DNA from: Heyndrickxia oleronia
GTDB taxonomy: Bacteria; Bacillota; Bacilli; Bacillales; Bacillaceae_C
Reading direction: 5' to 3'
DNA length: 64,000 nt
NCBI RefSeq assembly: GCF_017809215.1
Contig: NZ_CP065424.1
Location: 3,504,001-3,568,000 of the forward strand
Shown one piece after another: positions 28,157 through 37,762 of this stretch (its first letter is position 1; the number at the start of each line of letters is the position of its first letter). Under the pieces are notes generated by a model. It was not told the DNA's origin. It ran no database searches and was given only the letters and a program-made list of their open reading frames with translations. Both the position numbers and the translations under genes were made by a program.

Positions 28157-29146
28157 CTAGTAAATCAATTGAACTAATTCTTCCTTTGTTATGTTTCCGA
28201 AATAATGTTTTACATCTATGTCTTCTAGTGCTCTTTCAATCTCAGAGCGTTCATAACGAATTCCTATTAGTTTATTTTCAATATCACATACATCACCAAT
28301 ACCAAAGAAGTCCCCATAAATTTTGCAATTCTCAATCATGCCCTTATTTACTTCTAAGCGTACATCAATTCCACCAACTGGGAAACGATGATTATGCTGT
28401 AAATTAAATTTTGGAGATTTGCCATAGTTCCAATCCCAATTTTGGTAACGCTCCTCAGATAACTTATGAATATTCTTCCAATCTTCATCCGTTAATTTAT
28501 ATTCTTTTATATTTTCGCTTCCACCGAAAATATTACTTAAAATTAATTGACGGAATTCTTCCATTGTTAATTTTTCTTCAAGAAATTCAGAGATATTTGC
28601 TACACGACTCCTAATGGATTTAATGCCTTTAGATTGGATCTTATCCTTTTTCACTCGTAAAGCTGACACTACGTTCTCAATTTCGGAATCGAACATTAAC
28701 GTACCGTGACTAAACATTCTTCCTTTTGTTGAGAACTGTGCATTTCCAGAGATTTTCCGTTCTCCTACTTGGATATCATTTCGTCCACTTAATTCTGCAT
28801 TTACACCAAGTTTTTTCAAAGCTTCAATAACTGGAGCAGTAAATTTCATAAAGTTATGAAAGCTTTCCCCATCATCCTTTGTAATGAAGCTAAAATTAAG
28901 ATTTCCTAAATCATGATAAACAGCTCCACCACCAGAAAGTCGACGAACAACGATAATATTATTTTTGTCTACATACTCAGTGTTAATTTCTTCAATTGTA
29001 TTTTGGTTACGCCCAATAATAATGGATGGCTGATTAATATAAAATAATAGATAGGTTTCATTTATATCTAGGTTATTGAGAGCATATTCCTCGATAGCTA
29101 GGTTTATTTGTGGATCGGTAATTCCATTATTGTCGATAAATAACAT
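28157..29146 (-). CDS. lplJ: Lipoate-protein ligase LplJ
   Basis: A 329-residue enzyme that activates free lipoate with ATP and attaches it to lipoyl domains of 2-oxoacid dehydrogenases and GcvH. Motifs: VVRRLSGGGAVYHDLGNLNF and the catalytic Lys region GERKISGNAQFS. The C-terminal domain (about 240-329) is present, as in bifunctional LplA-type ligases. ATG 29146 follows AGGAGG. It is 27 bp from yhfI and probably cotranscribed with it, the B. subtilis order. Confidence 0.93.
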   Translation of the reverse strand: MLFIDNNGITDPQINLAIEEYALNNLDINETYLLFYINQPSIIIGRNQNTIEEINTEYVDKNNIIVVRRLSGGGAVYHDLGNLNFSFITKDDGESFHNFMKFTAPVIEALKKLGVNAELSGRNDIQVGERKISGNAQFSTKGRMFSHGTLMFDSEIENVVSALRVKKDKIQSKGIKSIRSRVANISEFLEEKLTMEEFRQLILSNIFGGSENIKEYKLTDEDWKNIHKLSEERYQNWDWNYGKSPKFNLQHNHRFPVGGIDVRLEVNKGMIENCKIYGDFFGIGDVCDIENKLIGIRYERSEIERALEDIDVKHYFGNITKEELVQLIY

Positions 29147-29173
29147 GCTTTTTCCTCCTATATCCCTGTGTCT

Positions 29174-29917
29174 TCAGTTCTTTGTTAAATCTATTATTAG
29201 CCCTTCAGTAGCAAGTTGTATATAGCCAGAATACTTTTCAGCAGCTTCTTGCTTTAATTGATTTAGATCGCCATATTGAGGAAGATGAGTGAGAACAAGC
29301 TGTTTAACCTGGGCTGCCTGTGCTATTTCCCCAGCCTCATAGCTTGTCATATGTCCGGCACCAGATCCATCCATATTTCCATAAAAATTACTCTCACAAA
29401 GCAGAATATCAGCATTTTGTGCAAATGAAACAAAGGATTTCATATAAGATGAATCAGCTGTAAATACAAATACTTGATCATCTGCTTCTATTCTCATGGC
29501 AAAGCATGGAACAGGATGCTTCGTTCTTAGAAAGGAAATAGTAAAAGGACCAATTTGTAGTTCTTGATCTTCGTCATATGCCATTCCCTTAGTCACATCA
29601 TCAAAAAATAACGATTGAAATCCTGCATTGTCCTCATTATGCCCATAGATCGGCAATGTTCGGATTTCTTTATTCATATATTTACCGATAATAAGTGCAT
29701 GCTGTAACACACCTATATCTGCAATATGATCAGGATGATAATGAGAAATAATGGCAGCATCTAAATGTTCAGGTTCTATGTATTGTTGTAGCTTTGAGAG
29801 TACAGCGCTTCCACAGTCTACTAAAAGATGAAAACCATTATGTTCTAGTAAATAACCTGCACTTGCTCCGTTTACCTTTGGATATCCACCCCATGGGCCA
29901 ATAACTGTTAGCTTCAT
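29174..29917 (-). CDS. yhfI: Metallo-beta-lactamase fold hydrolase YhfI
   Basis: A 247-residue MBL-fold hydrolase. Metal motif ISHYHPDHIAD near 58-66, Asp in FTADSSYM, His in TSYEAGEIAQ context and LVLTHLPQYGD. No signal peptide. Probably an RNase Z-like or phosphodiesterase-type hydrolase; substrate unknown. ATG 29917 follows AGGAGTGG. First gene of a pair with lplJ. Confidence 0.88.
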   Translation of the reverse strand: MKLTVIGPWGGYPKVNGASAGYLLEHNGFHLLVDCGSAVLSKLQQYIEPEHLDAAIISHYHPDHIADIGVLQHALIIGKYMNKEIRTLPIYGHNEDNAGFQSLFFDDVTKGMAYDEDQELQIGPFTISFLRTKHPVPCFAMRIEADDQVFVFTADSSYMKSFVSFAQNADILLCESNFYGNMDGSGAGHMTSYEAGEIAQAAQVKQLVLTHLPQYGDLNQLKQEAAEKYSGYIQLATEGLIIDLTKN

Positions 29918-29998
29918 TTATTCCACTCCTAATTATAATCCAATAGATAATTATTATCTATTTCACTATACTTCATTTTTACCATTTTAGCATTATTA

Positions 29999-30150
29999 AT
30001 AGCCTAGTTTTCGTACAGTTTATTGCTTCTATAAATGCACTGCCGCGGACTTTTACATCTAATTAATGCTTCCTGCTGTTAGTTATGAAGGTTATAGATC
30101 TTTTCTTTTGTGAAAGGAAGGGATCTGATAGTCTTCTTTATTGATTGAAG
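29999..30150 (+). repeat. Dispersed intergenic repeat, divergent copy C
   Basis: Shares with copies A and B the layout GTTTTCnTA, then TATTGCTTCTATAAATGC, then CTTTTACATC and a GATCTTTTCTTTTGTGAA segment. It is more decayed. It occupies most of the 320-bp gap before the FixH-like gene; no ORF is seen there. Confidence 0.35.
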
Positions 30151-30207
30151 CTTTCTACATTACAATTAAAAAAGAACCTTATAAAAAATAAAGGTTAAAT
30201 AAAAAAA

Positions 30208-30228
30208 ACGGTTCCAAATGAGAACCGC
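30208..30228 (-). terminator. Terminator of FixH-like lipoprotein gene
   Basis: Stem CGGTTC/GAACCG followed on the minus strand by a run of eight T. Confidence 0.75.
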
Positions 30229-30239
30229 TAAAATACTTA

Positions 30240-30992
30240 CTATTTCACTACAAAATCAAAATCTTGGTGTTCATGTAAACCTTGGTTATTTTCTACATGT
30301 ACCTTTAGCTGATAGTCTCCAGCTCTATCAAATTGATGAGTGCCTTTGTATTCACCTTTTCCAGCGTCCTCCAATTTTATCCACTCAGGCTTTTCGTCAC
30401 CCTTCATCCATGCCTCAATTTGGACCTGTGCACCAGTAAGTAGCTCATTATGTTTGGTCATGTGAATGGTAAAATTAGCTGCTTCTCCGGCTTTTGCATG
30501 ATCAGGGCTCATAAAATGCATAACAACTGAGTTTTCAGAATCATGCTCCTTCTTATCAGTAGAAGATGTTGCATTTGAAGGATCCGGACTACCAACAATG
30601 ACCGTCTTTTTAGGCATTACATGCATATCCCTCGCAGTAACATGAACTTGAACATTAAATACCCCATCATGATCAAATGCAACTTCAGAAGTGTATGTAC
30701 CATTCTTTTTATTTTTAGCGTTTAACATTTTACTAGTCGTATCCTTTGCTCCATCTTCCCAAACTTCATATTTGACTTCTGATGCGTCGGATACTTTTTC
30801 TTTCCCTTGGGTTACTAAAGAACTTAATTGAATCGTTTCATTCACTTTAGCTTTTTCCTGTACATTCAGCTCTACTTCGAGTGGTTCCATCGTCGTTTTT
30901 TCTTGACCATTTTTATTATCTGAATTTCCACATCCAACAATAAAAATAGCTAGTGCAGAGATAAGTAATGCAGTGAAAAATAACTTTTTCAT
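30240..30992 (-). CDS. FixH/YtkA-like membrane lipoprotein
   Basis: A 250-residue lipoprotein: signal peptide with lipobox IFIVGC (Cys near 21), then two tandem YtkA-like beta domains (about 40-130 and 155-250; the second ends GAGDYQLKVHVENNQG-like). FixH/YtkA-type domains occur near cytochrome oxidase assembly genes. The divergent neighbour is a Sco-type copper chaperone, which supports a role in respiratory-chain or copper handling; this is inference. ATG 30992 follows GAGGAGC. Confidence 0.8.
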   Translation of the reverse strand: MKKLFFTALLISALAIFIVGCGNSDNKNGQEKTTMEPLEVELNVQEKAKVNETIQLSSLVTQGKEKVSDASEVKYEVWEDGAKDTTSKMLNAKNKKNGTYTSEVAFDHDGVFNVQVHVTARDMHVMPKKTVIVGSPDPSNATSSTDKKEHDSENSVVMHFMSPDHAKAGEAANFTIHMTKHNELLTGAQVQIEAWMKGDEKPEWIKLEDAGKGEYKGTHQFDRAGDYQLKVHVENNQGLHEHQDFDFVVK

Positions 30993-31072
30993 TCTAGCTC
31001 CTCCTCGAAAATATTTCTAACCTATCATAACACCTGGTGAACGGCTAAGTGCTCATTAATTGTTAATAAGTC

Positions 31073-31101
31073 TTGACAAAAATGTGATAAGAATTTGTTA
31101 A
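31073..31101 (+). promoter_or_regulatory. Possible sigma-A promoter of sco gene
   Basis: TTGACA at 31073-31078 with 17 bp to TGTTAA at 31096-31101. The -10 box is weak; placement about 115 bp before the gene. Confidence 0.4.
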
Positions 31102-31215
31102 TTATATATGTTAAATATGTACTTTTTACGAAAAGTGCTGAAATTTATTATATTACTACCAATATCATTTATAATGGGTAAAGAATAAAAAATTTCTAGA
31201 ATTGGAGGGATCCGA

Positions 31216-31791
31216 TTGAAACGTTTTCGAATATCATTTATTTTGATGACTGCCATACTATTAATTTTACTTAGTGCATGTTCTAATGTTAAAAAAAGCG
31301 GAGATAAACTTAATGACTTTACCTTTACAGATCAAGACAATAAAAAGTTTGGACTTAAAGATCTAAAAGGAAGTGTCTGGGTTGCAGATTTCATGTTTAC
31401 AAGTTGTGCAACAGTTTGTCCACAATTGACGAAAAATATGAGTGACCTACAAAAGGAAATTAAAGATAAAGGATATGACGATGTGAAGTTTGTTTCCTTT
31501 AGTGTTGATCCTGAAATTGATACACCACAGGCAATGAAGGATTATGCAGCGAAATTCAATGCCGACTTTTCCACTTGGCATCTCTTAACTGGTTATTCAC
31601 AAGAAGATATTGAGTCATTTGCAAAAGACAATTTTCAGGCATTGGTGAAAAAACCAGATAATGACACACAGGTTATTCATGATACAAAATTTTTCTTAAT
31701 GAATAAAGATGGTGAATTAGTCAAGGATTATTCTACGCAGGATGGTTTTCCACTAAGTGAAATTGTAAAAGACGTAAAGGCTTTACGCTAA
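31216..31791 (+). CDS. SCO1/SenC family copper chaperone lipoprotein
   Basis: A 191-residue lipoprotein: signal peptide with lipobox LLSAC, then a thioredoxin-like Sco domain. The copper ligands are present: CATVCP near residues 63-68 and a distal His in QVIHDTKFFLM. Sco proteins help insert copper into the CuA site of cytochrome c oxidase (YpmQ in B. subtilis). The start is TTG 31216, eight bases after GGAGGG. Divergent from the FixH-like lipoprotein gene. Confidence 0.92.
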   Translation: MKRFRISFILMTAILLILLSACSNVKKSGDKLNDFTFTDQDNKKFGLKDLKGSVWVADFMFTSCATVCPQLTKNMSDLQKEIKDKGYDDVKFVSFSVDPEIDTPQAMKDYAAKFNADFSTWHLLTGYSQEDIESFAKDNFQALVKKPDNDTQVIHDTKFFLMNKDGELVKDYSTQDGFPLSEIVKDVKALR

Positions 31792-31811
31792 TTGTAAATT
31801 GCACAAAAATA

Positions 31812-31894
31812 AAAACGGGAGACTTTGTGATACATCCCAAAAGTAAAAGTGTAAAAACTTATCTTTTGAGATGCACCTCACATGCTCCCGTTTT
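31812..31894. terminator. Long hairpin terminator between sco and yhgE
   Basis: Outer stem AAAACGGGAG/CTCCCGTTTT, with inner pairing CATC/GATG and CAAAAG/CTTTTG; T run on the plus side, A run on the other. The 83-bp length is unusual for a simple terminator. Confidence 0.7.
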
Positions 31895-31895
31895 T

Positions 31896-34271
31896 TTATG
31901 CTGTTACTTCTTCATTCATTGAATTTTTATGGTTTTTCTTCGATTTGATAATAAAATATCCAAGCGACAATACTAAGAAGCTAATCATATAAATAGCTAA
32001 AACCCCTAAATTATGCCACATGCTAGAATAATCTCCATTTGAAACAACATCTTTAAATGCCTGCAATGAGTATGTCATCGGTAATGCTTGATGTACTCCT
32101 TGTAGGAATTTTGGAAGTAATTCTAGTGGGAATGTTCCAGCACTTGAAGTTAATTGTAGAATTAAGATTATAATCGCAATATAACGTCCTGGATTATCAA
32201 GAGTAGCAACAAAAAACTGTATTAACGCCATATAGGTTAGACTGGTTACGATCGCTGCCACAATAAATAACGGAATATTTGTTACCTCTACTCCTACCCA
32301 GCTAATAATAATCCAAACAGCTATAAGCGACTGTAAGATCCCTACGCCTGCCATAATTCCATATTTGCCCAAGAACCATGAGAATCCGTTTTTAGGCTCT
32401 GTTGCTGGTTCACGAACTTGATAAATAACAGTTAATAGTAATCCACCGACAAATAATCCAAGAGATAAGAAATAAGGAGTTAATCCAGTTCCATAGTTAG
32501 GAACTTTGTTCTTTGCCTCTTTATTTAGATTAATAGGATCACTCATCATATCATATTGCTTCTTCGATCCTTGTACTTCATTCGCATCTTTGGATGCATC
32601 TGCTAATTTATCTTTCATTTCCTTCGTACCATCTTGTAGCTTATTTGCACCATCATGTAATTCTTTTGAACCGTCTGCCAATTGATGTGTGCCATCAGCT
32701 ATTTTAGCAGATCCATCAGCTAATTGACCTAAGCCACTATTCAATGAATTTGCTCCATCTGATACTTTGTTTGCTCCTTGAGCAGCATCACCAATTTTAC
32801 TTGTAAATAATCCTAAACTATCAATATATTGATTTTGACCTGCTTGAAGCTTAGCAGCCCCATCACTTAACAGTGTTGAGCCTTTCGCCAGTTGTTCAAT
32901 CCCATTCTGTACTTTTACTTGATTATCATTAATCGTTGAAATACCAGTAATGAGTTGATCAAATGTAGGATCTGTTTGACTTTTAATTTGTTGTTCAATT
33001 TGATCAGGGTTTCCTGTCATTTGCTCATTAACCTGAGACTTAAATGCGTTAAATCCTTGATCCATTCCTTGATGAATCCCTGAAGATAGTTGATTTTCCA
33101 ATTCTTTAGCTTGTGAATCTGCATTAGCAGTCATCTGAGCCTTCAATTGAGTTAACACATTTTCATCCACTTTTCCTTCAAGTGAGGAGAATAGCTGTTC
33201 CATTTGCTTTTTCTGCTGTTGCACTACTTGATTAGAAATTTGAGATGAAAGTTGTGTTTCTAATTGAGTTTGTAATTGGTTCATCCCATCATTTAAGCTC
33301 TTTGCGCTTGAAGCTAATTGTGATGAAAATGCTTTGGCGATGGTTGGTGGAAGCTCTGTTTTAAATTGTTCTAATCCACCTTGTACTTTTTTGGTTCCAT
33401 TGACTAATTCAGGCATTCCTTGATTTAATTGCCCCAAAGCTTGTTTTGACTGTTGAATACCATTAGTAAGCTGATTTGTACCACTTTGCATATCTTTTGA
33501 AGCATCATATAATTGCTGACCACCATCATTTAATTGATTTAAACCATCAGCAAGATCATGAGAACCTTTAGACAGTTCGCCAGCTCCTGTTTGTGCGGTT
33601 ACTACACCATCCTTAAACTCGATCGCACTTGAAGCCAGTAACTCAAGATTTTCCTTGATTTCTTTTGAGCCGTCACCTAATTTAATTGCACCATCATTTA
33701 ATTCAGATGCACCATCACTCGCTGTAGTAAATCCGTCACCCATTTTCTTTATTGCTTTAAACATTTCTTCCGAATATGTTTCAGAAACTTCTTTCGATAC
33801 AGCATCTTTGATTTTTGTCATTGCTGACTCACCAATTTTTGATGTCGTATAGTTTGCTCCCTGATTTTGTACATATTTCAATTGAAGATGTTTTGGATTT
33901 TTGTCGAGTAAGGTTGTTGCATTTTTCGAGAAATCTTTAGGAATTTCAATCACCATATAATACTTTTGGTCATTTAATCCCTTATAAGCTTCGTCTTTTT
34001 TGACAAAATGAAAATCCATATCTTTTTTCTCTTTTAGATTTTCTACTAATTTGTCCCCTATCTCTAGTTTTTCTTCATCCATTGCAGCTCCTTGATCATG
34101 ATTGACAACCGCAACTGGCAATTTTTCTAATTGACCATATGGATCCCAAAATGCCCAGATAAACATCCCTGCATAAAGAATAGGAACCAATATGATCGCG
34201 ACTATTTGAATTAAGGACATTGGGTGGCGAACAATTCCCTTTAATTCAGCGAAAAATAATGAGCCTTTCAT
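31896..34271 (-). CDS. yhgE: YhgE/Pip family membrane protein
   Basis: A 791-residue ABC-2-type membrane protein: one N-terminal membrane segment (about 20-40), a long extracellular region (about 45-590) rich in repeats of the form LxDGxxxLxDG (SDGASELNDGAIKLGDGSKE and similar), and five to six C-terminal membrane segments. The family includes the phage infection protein Pip and EsaA-like proteins of type VII secretion. Its function here is unknown; the YhgD repressor is encoded immediately upstream. ATG 34271 follows GGAGAG. Confidence 0.9.
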   Translation of the reverse strand: MKGSLFFAELKGIVRHPMSLIQIVAIILVPILYAGMFIWAFWDPYGQLEKLPVAVVNHDQGAAMDEEKLEIGDKLVENLKEKKDMDFHFVKKDEAYKGLNDQKYYMVIEIPKDFSKNATTLLDKNPKHLQLKYVQNQGANYTTSKIGESAMTKIKDAVSKEVSETYSEEMFKAIKKMGDGFTTASDGASELNDGAIKLGDGSKEIKENLELLASSAIEFKDGVVTAQTGAGELSKGSHDLADGLNQLNDGGQQLYDASKDMQSGTNQLTNGIQQSKQALGQLNQGMPELVNGTKKVQGGLEQFKTELPPTIAKAFSSQLASSAKSLNDGMNQLQTQLETQLSSQISNQVVQQQKKQMEQLFSSLEGKVDENVLTQLKAQMTANADSQAKELENQLSSGIHQGMDQGFNAFKSQVNEQMTGNPDQIEQQIKSQTDPTFDQLITGISTINDNQVKVQNGIEQLAKGSTLLSDGAAKLQAGQNQYIDSLGLFTSKIGDAAQGANKVSDGANSLNSGLGQLADGSAKIADGTHQLADGSKELHDGANKLQDGTKEMKDKLADASKDANEVQGSKKQYDMMSDPINLNKEAKNKVPNYGTGLTPYFLSLGLFVGGLLLTVIYQVREPATEPKNGFSWFLGKYGIMAGVGILQSLIAVWIIISWVGVEVTNIPLFIVAAIVTSLTYMALIQFFVATLDNPGRYIAIIILILQLTSSAGTFPLELLPKFLQGVHQALPMTYSLQAFKDVVSNGDYSSMWHNLGVLAIYMISFLVLSLGYFIIKSKKNHKNSMNEEVTA

Positions 34272-34295
34272 GTTATTACTCTCCTTCTACTAAAT

Positions 34296-34318
34296 TGACT
34301 GAATTGTTCAATTGGTCA
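34296..34318. promoter_or_regulatory. Candidate YhgD operator at yhgE
   Basis: A 23-bp dyad of form TGACTG-N10-TTGGTCA between yhgD and yhgE. The site at 34943-34965, read on the other strand, shares TGACTG and TTGGTCA at the same spacing. Confidence 0.55.
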
Positions 34319-34339
34319 TTTTAATCCAAAATATGAGGA

Positions 34340-34915
34340 TTATCTAATTGACAATCCCTGGAATAAATATATTTCAAAAAGATCTGCTATTTCTTCCTTT
34401 TCGAGTGGAGCATGATTTTTTTCCCAATCGAAGATTAAAGAAATATATAACTTTAGCATAATAAAGGCAGCAACTTCTGGATCACATTGTTTGATATCAC
34501 CTTTGTCTATTGCATCTTGAATGATCCCCTTAATATAATTTAAAGTTACCGTTTCTACTTTTTGAATCACTTCTGAAACTGCTGGAGTACCCATATCCCT
34601 TTCTTCTTGGAAAAGCTTAATCGTTAATTGATGCTCTTTACGAAACTCTAATATCTTAAAAAGAACATTATGAAGATTCTCTGAGAAAGAAAGACTTTCA
34701 TCTAAAATTTCTTCTGCTGAGTCTTTCATTTCCATAATTAGAGTTGTTACAATTTCATCAAAAAGCTCTTCCTTATTTTTAAAAAAGGTATAGATTGTTC
34801 CTTTGCCAACATTTGCGAGCTTCGCAACCTGATCCATCGTCGTAGCCTTGTAGCCAAATAATGAAAATGATTTCGTAGCTGCATCAATGATTAATTGTTT
34901 ACGGTCAATCGCCAA
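34340..34915 (-). CDS. yhgD: TetR-family regulator YhgD
   Basis: A 191-residue TetR-type repressor: helix-turn-helix at about 10-55 (ATMDQVAKLANVGKGTIYTF), then a helical ligand/dimer domain. Adjacent yhgE is the likely target; B. subtilis has the same pair. The start is TTG 34915, after AGAGGTGAAAATCA. Matching dyads lie in front of yhgD and yhgE, suggesting autoregulation. Confidence 0.9.
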   Translation of the reverse strand: MAIDRKQLIIDAATKSFSLFGYKATTMDQVAKLANVGKGTIYTFFKNKEELFDEIVTTLIMEMKDSAEEILDESLSFSENLHNVLFKILEFRKEHQLTIKLFQEERDMGTPAVSEVIQKVETVTLNYIKGIIQDAIDKGDIKQCDPEVAAFIMLKLYISLIFDWEKNHAPLEKEEIADLFEIYLFQGLSIR

Positions 34916-34942
34916 TGATTTTCACCTCTAGTTCCTCATAAA

Positions 34943-34965
34943 TGACCAAATGAGGAAAACAGTCA
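34943..34965. promoter_or_regulatory. Candidate YhgD operator at yhgD
   Basis: A 23-bp dyad with TGACCAA at one end and CAGTCA at the other, 28 bp upstream of yhgD. Its complement keeps the TGACTG...TTGGTCA frame of the site in front of yhgE. Confidence 0.55.
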
Positions 34966-35037
34966 AAAAGTTTACAAGAACCAATATATCATAAAGCATA
35001 ATTCTGAACAAGAATTTTTTATCATTTTTTATTTTTA

Positions 35038-35228
35038 GCTGTTTTTTATAGCTTGTTGCATGTATAAAAGTCCTATTACTTGCTTTTACACCTTAAAAAG
35101 ATTCAAAGGTTCTTTATGAAATTTGTAGCTCTTTTCTCTGCTGGATTGAAGGGAGGGGACGGTCTCCAACCTATATTTATTAGTTAGAACTTTACCTAAA
35201 TCGCAATAATGTTTAAGAAAAGAGCCTA
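35038..35228 (+). repeat. Dispersed intergenic repeat, copy B
   Basis: About 190 bp. Head TTTTTTATAGCTTGTTGCA, then TATAAAAGTCC; tail CAATAATGTTTAAGAAAAG then AGCCT. It matches copy A at both ends but carries about 22 extra bases in the middle. It fills the gap between yhgD and hemY. Confidence 0.6.
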
Positions 35229-36626
35229 ATTTTCACAAAAAGATCTTAAATAACGTATAACATCCCCTGCAGCTCTTTCGCCTTGATCAATACAATCTGG
35301 TATGCCTATCCCATTAAATGAGCTACCTGCAATAAACAAACCAGATAGATTTCTAGATATTTTTTCATTCAATTGGTCCACTCTGTCTTTATGGCCAATC
35401 GTATACTGTGGCATAGCCTTATTCCATCTAGAAATAATCGTAAAATCCGGTTTTTCAGTAATTTCTAATAATCTTTGTAGATCTTCATATACTACTTGCT
35501 CAATTTCGGTATCGGATAGACCAACAACTGTTTCATCTCCCACCCTACCTATGTGACTCCGTAACAACACCTTCCCTTTCGGTGCAGTATGTGGCCACTT
35601 CTTATGGGTTAATGTACATGCATTAATTGAGTAGTCGCTATTTCTTGAAACTACAAAGCCCGATCCATTAATCGGTTTTTTAACAGCCTGCTCAGAAAAT
35701 GCCATAGAAACAGTAGCGACCGAAGTAGCTGGGATGTTACTTAAAAATCTAAAGAATTCATATTTGGAAAAAATAGTAGGTAATAAATAATGTGGGAGTG
35801 CAGCAATAACACTAACAGCATTTAAACGTTCACCATTATTTAATTCAATATAAAATTCATTTCTATCTTTTTCTATCCTTTCCACACGCACACCTTTTAA
35901 GATAGAACTAGAATCTAGGTTATTTTCCAATGCTGTTACTAGTGACTCTAAACCATTCTTGAACGTAATAAATCCTTCTGTTCCGCTATTTATTGATGCC
36001 TTTCTAGTCCCTATCATTAAACTGCGATGTTTTCTCTCTGCTTCATAAAATTGTGGAAAAGTAGACCGAAGGCTTAGTTGGTCAATATCACCTGCATATA
36101 TACCAGATAATAATGGTTCTATTAAATTTTCGACCATTTCATCACCAAATCTACGACGAAAGAAACTCCCTAATGATACATCAGTCTGAACCTTTGAACG
36201 AGGAATAATTAAATCTGCGGAGGCTCGTAATTTGCCCATTACAGAAAACAAACCACTAAATATGAAAGGCTTTATATTTGTTGGAATACCTAACACGGCT
36301 CCATCTGGTACGGAAAAGAGTTTATTTTTAGCTAATACATAGGAATTTCTAGTAGTATTACGAATTAGTTCATTTTTTATGCCAACTTTTTCTGCTAGTT
36401 GGACAGCACTTGTTTTTCTTGCTAAAAAAGAATCAGGGCCTTTTTCTACCATATATCCATCTCTTCGAAGGGTTTGAATTTTCCCCCCTAATCTTCTATT
36501 TGCTTCAATTAGTTTTATTTCTAATGGCAAGTGTTCCTTCTTTATTATATCCTGTAAGTAATAAGCAGATGTTAAACCTGTTATCCCACCACCGATAATA
36601 ACCACTTTTTGCTTTTCGCTTCCCAC
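35226..36626 (-). CDS. hemY: Coproporphyrinogen/protoporphyrinogen oxidase HemY (CgoX)
   Basis: A 466-residue FAD enzyme: N-terminal dinucleotide motif VVIIGGGITGLTSAYYL (9-25), LIEANRRLGGKIQT, and C-terminal IAGSSFNGIGIPDCIDQGER. In Firmicutes it oxidises coproporphyrinogen III to coproporphyrin III in the coproporphyrin-dependent haem route. The start is GTG 36626 after AAGGTGATCC. It follows hemE and hemH as in B. subtilis, but a strong hairpin at 36766-36809 lies between hemH and hemY, so part of the transcription may stop before hemY. Confidence 0.94.
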   Translation of the reverse strand: MGSEKQKVVIIGGGITGLTSAYYLQDIIKKEHLPLEIKLIEANRRLGGKIQTLRRDGYMVEKGPDSFLARKTSAVQLAEKVGIKNELIRNTTRNSYVLAKNKLFSVPDGAVLGIPTNIKPFIFSGLFSVMGKLRASADLIIPRSKVQTDVSLGSFFRRRFGDEMVENLIEPLLSGIYAGDIDQLSLRSTFPQFYEAERKHRSLMIGTRKASINSGTEGFITFKNGLESLVTALENNLDSSSILKGVRVERIEKDRNEFYIELNNGERLNAVSVIAALPHYLLPTIFSKYEFFRFLSNIPATSVATVSMAFSEQAVKKPINGSGFVVSRNSDYSINACTLTHKKWPHTAPKGKVLLRSHIGRVGDETVVGLSDTEIEQVVYEDLQRLLEITEKPDFTIISRWNKAMPQYTIGHKDRVDQLNEKISRNLSGLFIAGSSFNGIGIPDCIDQGERAAGDVIRYLRSFCEN

Positions 36627-36765
36627 AGTGGATCACCTTCTTTGGCTTTATCTCTATGGCTCTATTAATTTAGCCAGACGAATCATGCAGAATTAGCAAA
36701 GCTATGCTGATTTCATATTATTTATCTATAAGTATAAATTTTCGTTGTTCCCTTTTCCTTTTTAC

Positions 36766-36809
36766 AAGACTGACCCATAGGTATTTGTAAACGCCTATGG
36801 GTCAGTCTT
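36766..36809 (-). terminator. Strong terminator after hemH
   Basis: Stem AAGACTGACCCATAGG/CCTATGGGTCAGTCTT (16 bp); minus-strand tail is TTGTAAAAAGG, so termination may be incomplete. Confidence 0.65.
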
Positions 36810-36819
36810 TATTAAATAT

Positions 36820-37746
36820 TTATAATTTTTCTAGCACTACTGATGCTAGAGCGTCAATAAACTTCGGTTGTGCATTAGGCATTGGTGGGCGATAGTAACT
36901 TGCCCCAACTTCCTCGGTTACTACTTTGCATTCATAATCATTATCATATAGAACCTCTAGATGTTCCGCTACAAAACCTACTGGTACATAAACAAATGCC
37001 TTATACCCTTTTTGCTGATATAAATCACGAGTTAAATCTTGTACATCTGGCCCTAGCCAAGGATCTGGAGTATTCCCGGCACTTTGCCATCCAATCGCAT
37101 ACTCTGTAATTCCCGTTTTACTGGCAATTAAATCAGCTGTTTCTTTTAATTGCTCTGGATATGGATCTCCAAATTGTAAAATTTTCTCTGGTAGACTATG
37201 TGCAGATACAATTAAACATGATGCATTCCGTTCTTCTTCACTCATACTTGCATAAGTTTCATTTAATTTTTCTACCCAGTAGTCAATAAATTTCGGTTCT
37301 TTATACCAGCTTTCTACTGATTTAATCACTGGTCCACCTAATTTTTCAGCTGTTTCTTTAGCACGTGAATTATAGGATTTCACACTAAATGTTGAATAAT
37401 GTGGAGCAAGTACAAGCGAAATGGCTTCTTCGATACCATCCTTATGCATTTGCTCAACTGCATCCTCAATAAAAGGTTCAATATGCTTTAAGCCAATATA
37501 TGCTTTAAATTCCACATCATTTTGAATTTCATTTAAGTGATCTTGGAGTTTATATGCTTGTTCCTCAGTAATTTTCGCTAGTGGAGAAATACCTCCAATT
37601 GCTTTATATCGGCTTCGTAAATCTTCAAGCATTTCTTCCGATGGTTTACGTCCATGTCTAATATGTGTGTAATATCTTTCAATATCTTCTTCCTTATATG
37701 GCGTACCATATGCCATGACTAGAAGTCCCATTTTCTTCTTTGTCAT
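36820..37746 (-). CDS. hemH: Ferrochelatase HemH (CpfC)
   Basis: A 308-residue soluble enzyme that inserts iron into coproporphyrin III. The catalytic His is in [17 protein letters not shown] near 183 and the Glu in [17 protein letters not shown] near 264. No C-terminal membrane segment. ATG 37746 follows AGAGG. It is 16 bp downstream of hemE, so cotranscribed. Confidence 0.96.
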   Translation of the reverse strand: MTKKKMGLLVMAYGTPYKEEDIERYYTHIRHGRKPSEEMLEDLRSRYKAIGGISPLAKITEEQAYKLQDHLNEIQNDVEFKAYIGLKHIEPFIEDAVEQMHKDGIEEAISLVLAPHYSTFSVKSYNSRAKETAEKLGGPVIKSVESWYKEPKFIDYWVEKLNETYASMSEEERNASCLIVSAHSLPEKILQFGDPYPEQLKETADLIASKTGITEYAIGWQSAGNTPDPWLGPDVQDLTRDLYQQKGYKAFVYVPVGFVAEHLEVLYDNDYECKVVTEEVGASYYRPPMPNAQPKFIDALASVVLEKL

Positions 37747-37762
37747 TGGTTAAACCTCTTTT

